From NCBI GenBank assembly GCA_021613535.1, contig CP075495.1, positions 124,001 through 188,000 on the forward strand: 64,000 bases of DNA. Direction: 5' to 3'. The stretch is from Adineta vaga. Lineage: Eukaryota > Rotifera. The notes below the pieces were generated by a model that searched no databases, had not been told where the DNA came from, and saw nothing but the letters and a program-made list of their open reading frames with translations. Shown piece after piece: positions 57,050-64,000 of the stretch (positions within the stretch are counted from its first letter, which is position 1; each line of letters begins with the position of its first letter). Position numbers and translations under genes: made by a program.

Positions 57050-59020
57050 TCTCAGTCGTGATATTTGTTTTTTGACATACCAGAATTCATCAATAGTTTC
57101 AGCAACATACATCATATATTTATGACGAATACGATCTATTTCCACATTAGTTAATAATTTTGGTATTGCTCTACCAACACGAATCATTTGATCAGCTGAA
57201 TCTGGTTTTGTTCTCGATGAAGAATCAAGTACGTTTTAATCTTTCAATAATTTGTTTTTCAATGGAAGGTGTTTTTTCAAGTTATCAGCAATTACATGAT
57301 AGATCATCTTGACTTCATTGAAGAACGTTGTTCGTTCTGCAGCTGATATTTCCCCTAATAATTGGCGTGCTGCTTCTCCTAAATGAAAACTATATTTAAA
57401 AAAAAGAGGAATAAACATGTTGATTGCTTCGAACTCGAGGTCTTGTCAGCATTTCATTAGAGTTTTATTGCAGATTTAACTTATCAATTTGAATCTTTTT
57501 TGTTACTAATTGTATTTCAGCTAGTTTAAAGTCAATATCTAGCAGATCACCACCAATTGCAGATCCAACAGATTCAGCCGTTGAAAATGACAATAAAACA
57601 GTACGATATAAATCACTTAATTCAGAATGAAGTATATGAATAAGTGGTCCTTCCTTTTGAAACCAAGTTAAGAAGCGATCAAAGATCGTTTGACATGAAA
57701 ACAGGATGAAATTAAATCGAAGCTTTGATACTTTCGATGTCAAGACTTCCTTGATATAGTCATAACGAGAATTACTTTCTAAATTTTTTCGTTGTGTTGT
57801 TGGCAAATATACGAGAAAATATTCTTGTAGTACATCAAATTGTTCTAGTAAAAGAATAGAAGGAGTTTACAAAAGAAAAGAAGCTAAAATTCTTTTACTT
57901 ACTGAGAACGCGTTCAATTTCTTTTCCAAATAAAATCCATCTGGTACTTGAAAAATATAACATTGTTTTTTCGATTGTATCATTCAATTCACTAACAATA
58001 TTCTCAAAATCTTCTTGTCGAGCAGATGATTTTTGAAACCACGACCAGACATTCATACAAAAATTATCAATATGCCATTTGGATTCACTCGTACCTGAAA
58101 ATGGCACATAGCATCTTAGATTTTATTATTAATAATAACCATCGTACCTGCTTTAAATCCAATGTGAACAACATGTAAATTACAAGAACCGATATGTAAT
58201 AACTCACCATCAACTTTCTTCATTGCATCATTGATGATTTTTTCTATAGTTTTGTTAATATTTGGATTACCTCGTCCTAACATCAAGAGGTTTTTTATAT
58301 TGATACCATCAGTTGATAAAGCATCGAAAATTTCAGCAGCAACTAGAGTTGCTTGAGCGTGTCCTAGTAAAATTGATCGATAATATCTGGTAACTACAAG
58401 ACCTTTTTTCGGACACCAATATCGAAGCAGCAAATCCAATTGTTTCTTGTTTTGGTTATTTGTTTGTTCATCGAAACAAAGAACGAATCGTTGACAGCTT
58501 TTAACATCTTCAACTAATCGATCACGAAAATACGGCCCAAGACCATGTGAAATAACGTATGACATTTTTGAATGTTGAATTGAAAATTTATCAGCAATAT
58601 TCGAATCTGGAAACATTAATCGAAATAATTCACCGGTCTCGTCTAAATTTTTATAGCTAAATCCATGTTGCACCGACTTGAGAGCCCATAAAATTTCAGC
58701 TTTTGATACTTGATCATCAAACGTCAAAGATTTATTGTGATAATTTAAATGAACTATATCTGTAATTGTAGAAGGTGTTGAGGATGATGGTGATACTGAA
58801 ACATTAAATGTTGAATTATTTTTTAAAGAATTCAACTTTTTTTCCGCCCTTTGTTCGCACAGTCTAGATCGTCAGTATGACATACTGTACAAATAAATAA
58901 TGTTTCTTGTGATCCTTGTTTCAACCATGTTTTTACTAAAGCTCCATTACTATCAAATTTACTTAACCACGATCGATTGAACTTTGTTTTCTGAACAGGC
59001 ATTAAATGAATGATTTGATC
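57050..59020 (-). pseudogene. second hAT-type transposase, decayed
   Basis: Read on minus: zinc-finger exon about 59015-58850 (FNRSWLSKFD...LFICTVCHTDD, BED-like), then 58850-58141 (EILWALKSVQHGFSY; YFRDRLVEDVKSCQRFVLCFDEQ, first catalytic region; LLMLGRGNPNINK; IGSCNLHVVHIGFK), 58097-57903 (CMNVWSWFQKSS, YFSSTRWILFGKEIERVL), 57848-57463 and on to about 57060 (FHLGEAARQLL; DRIRHKYMMYVAETIDEFW). It differs from the hAT gene at 47.8 kb and belongs to another lineage. Lesions: frame change near 58845 between the finger and EILW blocks, in-frame TAA at 57465-57463 and TAA near 57238. The hATC dimerisation region is not visible, so the 3' end is lost. No terminal repeats identified. Confidence 0.55.
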
Positions 59021-60051
59021 TAAAAGTACACAAAGTTATCAGGTTGGTATGATATGTATATGATGAGATATGACAACAATACACGACTAAATATGATTAC
59101 ACTTGCTATTTCATATATCTATTGTTTCGTCGAAAGAAAGAAAAATAAAATGAATTATTGGTGATGGCAACGAACAACGATATTATCGTTAAAGAACTGG
59201 AAGTGTTCAATATTTTCTTTTTTCAGTTCAACTTCAGAAAAAAGAGGGTGAACTATGTTTCGTCTCAACCTTTCCTAACACCCGCACCCTCAATTACGAA
59301 CACCCTGTCGTTTCATTACAAGCATCCTGTCTTTTTTCTTCTGCTCGGAGTTCGTAATGAAAAGGTGAGACGAAACGTAGTTTCCCCACACAGATATGTC
59401 ACCACCTGTGATTGGTGAGAGATTTTCTCTCCTCACAATGAATTCCCGTCCATGGAACCTACTCCATTCGATGTAAAATTCGATTCTGCATCGATTAGAA
59501 GAAGTTTCGTGGACGGGAAAACGATCTTTCGATAAGATTCAGCCGACCCGATCTTTTTTTCTTTCATAGTCACACATGTGTCACCACCTATGATTGATAT
59601 GGCACTTGCTCTGTTTAGGATGAATTTGGGTGCAATGGGATTATGTGGATTGGGTGGAAAAGAGATGGTAGTAGGTTGGGGAAGGAAAGTTTTCGTGGAA
59701 AGCTTTTTTTTATTATGTTGGACAAAAATTAGGTTTTAGAACTCGAAATTGGTCGTTGGAGTATCATGGAAAGGCTTGATTTGAGTGTGAAATTTCGGAG
59801 CAGTGAAGATTTCTGTAGAAGGCGGTTCCGTTTCATATCGGTAATGTGTCACTAGAAAATGGCGTTACTAAGGAGGTCATCATCCAATTCTTGGCCTTCA
59901 TAATGGTGTTTAATAATTTCGAATTTTTGATTTGTCAAGTTTTTGATCAATAGTATTCCGCTTTTCGTGGTGCTAGCGTTTCGTGGTGCTAGCTTTACAC
60001 TGACGTGTCGAAATTGACAAAAATGTGACACTGCAGTAACAGGAGTTTCTC
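59021..60051. other. no gene recognised
   Basis: Non-coding. Near 59250-59395 the phrases GTTTCGTCTCAACC and GGTGAGACGAAAC occur in inverted orientation, and GTCACCACCTGTGATTG / GTCACCACCTATGATTG is repeated at 59398 and 59580, so short repeats are present. Confidence 0.45.
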
Positions 60052-61620
60052 CTAGAACCTTTTCCAATTTTTTGTAATTTCTTTCTCCTGACGCCAATAA
60101 TTTCCAATGCGCTTAATAAGGTCTTTTTCGTGAGGACTGATCGCGAAGACATTTCCTGCGCTACGTAAACAATATACAAAATCTGGGTATCCAGTGTAAT
60201 TACCAGGTTCACGCAGATAGTTTTCGAACCGCGCCAGAGTCGACGACGGCATGTTTTTATTAAGGAGTACGAATTGATTGAACCAAAGAATTTTTCCTGC
60301 TTCATCAAAGTGAACAATTTGTGTACCACAAATACTAGTAGCATCTTCTTTAGATTGCGGCTTGTTCTGGACTTCACCGATTATACCAGTTAACTGTGGA
60401 TCGAATACATAGTCATCACCAATCATTTCCTGGCCCAACCAAAATGTTTCTTTTTCGCCATAAAATATTTTATATGTAACGGACTCTCGCTCGATAAAAG
60501 AGTTCAATTTGCAAGTTAATAAGAGTCCGCAGAAACGTGCAACTTTATCTACAACTACCACCCCGGACTCTTGATTCTCGCGCGATAATCCTGCGAGAAT
60601 ACGGTTTGAATATGATAGGCGTTTGCCCCATGGTCTCGGAAAAAGGCTCGATAACCATTCGATCTTTCTATTATCGGGACCACCTATTGTTCTATCATAG
60701 TAGAAGAGAGCACGTGTTCTTTGATAATCAAGATTATTAAAAAGAATGCAAGGGTCTTGAAGGAAAACAACATCCGCATCCATTAATATAACTTCCGTAA
60801 AACGAGAAAACAGCAGTGCGAAGGGTTTTAGCGCCCAACCCTGTACTTTAACAGATGTATCATTGATTAATTCTTGGATATCTCGCGTCTGAACAGAAAA
60901 CATTTGCTGAAGTCGCTCACGATTTTTGAAGTTGAGGTCGTTCTCCCCATTGTAGAAAACTTCAATTGGGATGTTACAATTGAGAAATCTGAGGAGCCTA
61001 ATATTTGCGGCAGCCATTTCGACTTGTCGGTTTGCAACCGCAACTACTATTCCTTTTCCCTCGAAAGAATGCTTTAAGCTGAGAGCAGATTGATTATGAT
61101 ACAAGATAAAAGGAAATAAACTGCTTTCCAATTTAGAAGTTGCTACAAGAAATTGTTTTATAATTGAAAACATTGTCTTTTTGAGACTATTAGAAGTAGT
61201 TAAATATTCAGTAAGTTCGTGCATTTTCACAATATCGAAAGTCTCTATCAAATTGAATGCATCACGAAATATCCGTGCTTGCTGAAGCAATCTTCTAAAG
61301 TCTTGTGTGGAGGAGGGTGTAATATGCTGCAATAAGATCTTTACATATTCTTTAGTGAGGTTCATAGAGGCAAAGTTGGCCCATCTTGTTTTTAACGCCT
61401 TTGAGCTGTTTAGCATGGCGACTGAATTGGCTTTCAGTGATTTGAGACTAATATTTTTATCCTGATTTAAAATGGTTCCATCATTAAAAAGCAAATGTAT
61501 GGATTTTAAAACGCTGTGAATGCAAAGGAACATGATAAACACTACTATCGTTGTATACCACATGCGTCTGACAGGAATGAATCGAAATAAATTCAAAATT
61601 GAATTTTTAATCACGAACAT
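60052..61620 (-). CDS. MNN1-like alpha-mannosyltransferase (GT71-type), intact
   Basis: 522 codons, single exon, no lesion. Type II membrane protein plan: short cytosolic N-terminus, one membrane anchor (about residues 21-41, WYTTIVVFIMFLCIHSVLKS), stem, lumenal catalytic domain. GKGIVVAVANRQVEMAAANI and LRFLNCNIPIEVFYNGENDL are typical of the MNN1 family. The metal/nucleotide-sugar DxD is ILMDADVVFLQDP (about residue 280), preceded by KVQGWALKPFALLFSRF. The C-terminal part has ESGVVVVDK and QIVHFDEAGKILWFNQF. Fungal members add alpha-1,3-mannose to glycans in the Golgi. Length fits the family. In animals such genes are uncommon, so a horizontally acquired gene is plausible for a bdelloid; that is inference. 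It is the clearest host-type gene in the window. Confidence 0.82.
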   Translation of the reverse strand: MFVIKNSILNLFRFIPVRRMWYTTIVVFIMFLCIHSVLKSIHLLFNDGTILNQDKNISLKSLKANSVAMLNSSKALKTRWANFASMNLTKEYVKILLQHITPSSTQDFRRLLQQARIFRDAFNLIETFDIVKMHELTEYLTTSNSLKKTMFSIIKQFLVATSKLESSLFPFILYHNQSALSLKHSFEGKGIVVAVANRQVEMAAANIRLLRFLNCNIPIEVFYNGENDLNFKNRERLQQMFSVQTRDIQELINDTSVKVQGWALKPFALLFSRFTEVILMDADVVFLQDPCILFNNLDYQRTRALFYYDRTIGGPDNRKIEWLSSLFPRPWGKRLSYSNRILAGLSRENQESGVVVVDKVARFCGLLLTCKLNSFIERESVTYKIFYGEKETFWLGQEMIGDDYVFDPQLTGIIGEVQNKPQSKEDATSICGTQIVHFDEAGKILWFNQFVLLNKNMPSSTLARFENYLREPGNYTGYPDFVYCLRSAGNVFAISPHEKDLIKRIGNYWRQEKEITKNWKRF

Positions 61621-61751
61621 TTTGTTAATTATTTGTTCATTATTTGTTCATTTCGGACGAATGGTGGACTAAAAACCTTTGTCAAGTAGAACCCAGGCTC
61701 TTCATCGGCACGAGGAGAAGTCTTCCAGCATGAGTGTCACTCTTAAATGGG

Positions 61752-62006
61752 TTATGCTGTACTTTGTAGAGTTGAACAAATTTTTTTCCGAATATGATTG
61801 TCCCTCAAACCGAACTTCGTTCCGAGCGTTGTAATATACCGTGTCTTCACTAAAGTAATCAAGACAGAACAACTAGATCGTGGACCTAACACTCTTGAAC
61901 TTGATAAATTACTTACAATCATCTTGTGTGTCTTGGAGAGAACGTGGCTGAAAGTTTCAAAATAATGTTCTACTTCTGACACGGGAACATTTTTGGGTGT
62001 ACCCAC
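61752..62006 (-). CDS. small hypothetical ORF, 84 codons
   Basis: MGTPKNVPVSEVEHYFETFS..., ending in a basic segment (RDNHIRKKICSTLQ). I do not recognise it. No paralogue in the window, no evident promoter or splice context, and its length is within what chance allows. It lies upstream of the mannosyltransferase on the same strand and could be part of its 5' region. Confidence 0.15.
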   Translation of the reverse strand: MGTPKNVPVSEVEHYFETFSHVLSKTHKMIVSNLSSSRVLGPRSSCSVLITLVKTRYITTLGTKFGLRDNHIRKKICSTLQSTA

Positions 62007-62578
62007 ATAGAGATAGATTCGAATCGTGGTATCTTGTAGACTTATCCATCAATATCTCGGATATGAATATCTTAGCTGACCTCGTACAGATTTGAAAAAA
62101 AGAAAGACACAACTTTTCTGCCTTAGACCCTATTCCACTATTATGTATATGTACTATTCAAATAAGAAAATAAGAGAGTAGTGAGCTAATTTCTCAACTA
62201 TGAAAATAAATCAATTCTATTTATAATTAAGTAAGAAGATACTCGCTCAAAAGATACTATTTAAGTTACTTAATTGCTTAATTAATTAATCGGCGTTGAT
62301 AATTATAACTAGTAGAAGAAGAAGAAGAAGAAGAAGGTGTTTTTTTGTTATTTTTGTAGAGTTTATTGACCGGTTTCTGTTAAGTTATTACTTAACGTCA
62401 TCAGAATCTAGAATAGAAAGAAGAATTTCTTTATAATTTATCTAAAACCTTAAACTAAAAAAAGAAACTGGAGGGCCAGAAGGGCCTCTGCCAGTAAGAA
62501 AGACTGAACGGGGACATTGACCTTAAGGACCTCATGTCTCTAAAGAGGCTCGTCGTCGGACAGGTCGAGTTCGGCCAT
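62007..62578. other. spacer with (GAA)n microsatellite
   Basis: Non-coding; contains a run of eight GAA/AGA units at about 62312-62336. A purine-rich tract and GC-rich segment (62460-62578) precede the end of the next ORF. Confidence 0.5.
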
Positions 62579-63346
62579 TTAAGTTGCTTCTTGGCCACCA
62601 CTGTTCGGACGGATGTTACTGTTGTAGATGATCATGGTGGATAGATGCTGGCGTGGTGAAGGGTTGATTGCTGCTCCACCATCCTCCTCTTCGATACTGT
62701 TATCCACCACCTCTGATGCTGCAGATGATGTTGATGGTGGTGTTATTGTTGGTGGTGTAGGTGCTAGAGGATGATGGAGTTCACGCACCCGCTCCCGTCT
62801 CTCTCGTCTATCAACCGTCCTCATACTACCGGCTCCAGCCACAGCTGGTTCTGTACGAACCAGAGGGTTGTGCCGGTGTAGTCGGGTTGTCTCCGGTCTC
62901 CTCATCACACTGGTATGCGTGCTCCTGGGTCGACGAATGTTCCCATTCTCGCTTGAAGCATTGCGACCAGAGTGATGATAGCCGTAGCCGATGGCTCCCA
63001 CCGCCTGTCTTCTCTCCGTCAGTAGGTAGTCCATAAGACTACCTCTTCCTTCCTGAACCCCTTGCGGCCTATTGGCCACAAAGAATTCACCATTAGGCAC
63101 CCACATCGCCTCTCCCGTCCTTTCACACATGTACCGGCAGTAGAACCCATCACTGTTCGAGTGGTTCATCGCAGCCCGTCGCCATATAGTTGATGGAGGA
63201 CCGCCAACACGAGGACCGGACAAACCACCTCGAACAGCCTCTGGTGAAAACGTTCCTGAGAAAGGGGTCAGAGTTCTAAAGACCACATCGCTCACTTCTC
63301 GATCACTACTTCGCACTGGAGTTGAACTGTTAGTTGTACTAGACAT
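62579..63346 (-). CDS. unrecognised 255-codon protein
   Basis: Uninterrupted frame from ATG 63346 to TAA 62579, with clearly higher GC content than most of the window. The N-terminal third has a possible folded part (WRRAAMNHSNSDGFYCRYMCERTGEAMWVPNGEFFVANRP contains two cysteines and aromatic residues). The rest is low complexity: Arg/Ser/Thr-rich, then Pro/Thr/Ser-rich with an acidic NSIEEEDGGAA. No enzyme motif, signal peptide or membrane span. An upstream TATATAAAG at 63540-63532 in the right orientation supports expression. It could be a host gene or an ORF of an unrecognised retroelement. Confidence 0.45.
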   Translation of the reverse strand: MSSTTNSSTPVRSSDREVSDVVFRTLTPFSGTFSPEAVRGGLSGPRVGGPPSTIWRRAAMNHSNSDGFYCRYMCERTGEAMWVPNGEFFVANRPQGVQEGRGSLMDYLLTERRQAVGAIGYGYHHSGRNASSENGNIRRPRSTHTSVMRRPETTRLHRHNPLVRTEPAVAGAGSMRTVDRRERRERVRELHHPLAPTPPTITPPSTSSAASEVVDNSIEEEDGGAAINPSPRQHLSTMIIYNSNIRPNSGGQEAT

Positions 63347-63531
63347 CTAGAAAAAAATGAGAAATTATTAGTTTCACGAGTATATACAGCAACATTTAAA
63401 TAAACAGTTCAAAATCACAAAACAACCAAGCCCTTACACATAAGATCGGCTCACTTCAAAGAAGGAGACTTGGTATTGCTACCATGTTCTGTATACCAGA
63501 ACGATCTTATACCAACTGTCAAAAACGACAA

Positions 63532-63540
63532 CTTTATATA
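63532..63540 (-). promoter_or_regulatory. TATA box candidate
   Basis: TATATAAAG on the minus strand, about 190 bp upstream of the ATG at 63346. The spacing leaves a 5' UTR of about 160 nt. Sequence match only. Confidence 0.4.
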
Positions 63541-63546
63541 CCCCTT

Positions 63547-64000
63547 CAAACACAGTTCATTGGTCTGTTAAGAAATTTCTTAACCGTTCAATCACGAACG
63601 ATTTCTTATTTGACAAATCACATGTTTCTTTTCTTTTTTTAAAATTGACAAGCAAGTGAGATATACCACAAAAATCCATCTCATCATTAACTTCAATCTT
63701 CTATACACTCCGAATTATACTAGATGGTTGAACTGGTCAACGATGCATGACACACCCTCAAGTGAATTCGAATCTCACATCCAGTAACATATCTTTTTCT
63801 AACTTTTCTTTTCTTCCTTTCCCTTGTATCCATTTATCTATATATATATATCTTTTTTTCTTCCTCTCCTTTCATCTCGGTCCACTTGATGCCTATAGAA
63901 AAAAGCACAATTATATATGAATAAAACAAAAGCATATCAAGATTTGGGTCAAATCCACTTGAAATGTTAATTAAACAAACGAATAATTTTCTTTTTGGTT
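63547..64000. other. no gene recognised
   Basis: AT-rich end of the window with pyrimidine tracts (TTTTCTTTTCTTCC...) and a short TATATATATA run near 63840; no coding signal seen. Confidence 0.4.

Noticed and set aside
1-64000. tRNA, rRNA, CRISPR arrays, bacterial operon signals
   Set aside because: Looked for and not seen; direct repeats present are satellites or transposon ends without spacer structure.

Overview
The window looks like a transposon-dense, AT-rich stretch of a small-invertebrate nuclear genome. The best fit is a bdelloid rotifer (Adineta/Rotaria type). Reasons: many genes have very short GT-AG introns (about 45-70 nt). There is a Ty3/gypsy LTR retrotransposon whose third ORF is a DEDDy-type exonuclease, an arrangement reported from bdelloids. 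There is an intact MNN1/GT71-like mannosyltransferase, a family best known from fungi. The species call is an inference. I saw no rRNA, tRNA, CRISPR array or telomeric repeat.

Layout. 0.8-2.5 kb: a broken minus-strand DUF3987-like P-loop gene (copy D). 4.1-12.2 kb: LTR retrotransposon with gag, pol and ORF3; its 3' LTR is truncated. 12.2-15.5 kb: a decayed DDE transposon with five copies of a CpG-rich TAACGCGATGA-like motif. 15.9-56.6 kb: remains of one tnp2-like (CACTA/Plavaka-type) transposase gene, split into three blocks by large insertions. 57-59 kb: a second, decayed hAT transposase. 60.0-61.6 kb: intact GT71-like glycosyltransferase. 62.6-63.3 kb: an unrecognised 255-codon ORF behind a TATA box.

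Nesting. The tnp2 gene was opened twice. Insertion one (about 17.25-29.68 kb) is KDZ element A, with a 1.57-kb near-perfect palindrome in its 5' part. Insertion two (29955-54510, 24.6 kb) is a hAT element with 15-bp perfect terminal inverted repeats and a perfect 8-bp target duplication, GTTTATAT. That hAT element's own transposase gene is interrupted after its first 12 codons by a 17.4-kb KDZ-type element (about 30378-47824). The KDZ element has matching ends and inverted 124-bp minisatellite arrays just inside them. Its DUF3987 gene is in turn split, inside an intron, by KDZ element B on the opposite strand. So four elements are stacked one inside another.

The recurring unit. Copies A, B and E/C show the same two-gene cassette on one strand: first an intron-rich P-loop protein resembling DUF3987 (Walker A, a DE/DD acidic box, an SxxGAS-TG strand, a basic Ser/Thr-rich tail), then a cysteine-cluster protein resembling KDZ transposases (VDG...K..R..C, YDxxC or YDAG, DRFH..NH, AEQ or CEE). 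Copy D keeps only the first gene. B and E/C look largely intact; A and D carry in-frame stops. I regard this ATPase-plus-KDZ cassette as the most interesting system in the window. Family names come from motif recognition only; no search could be run.
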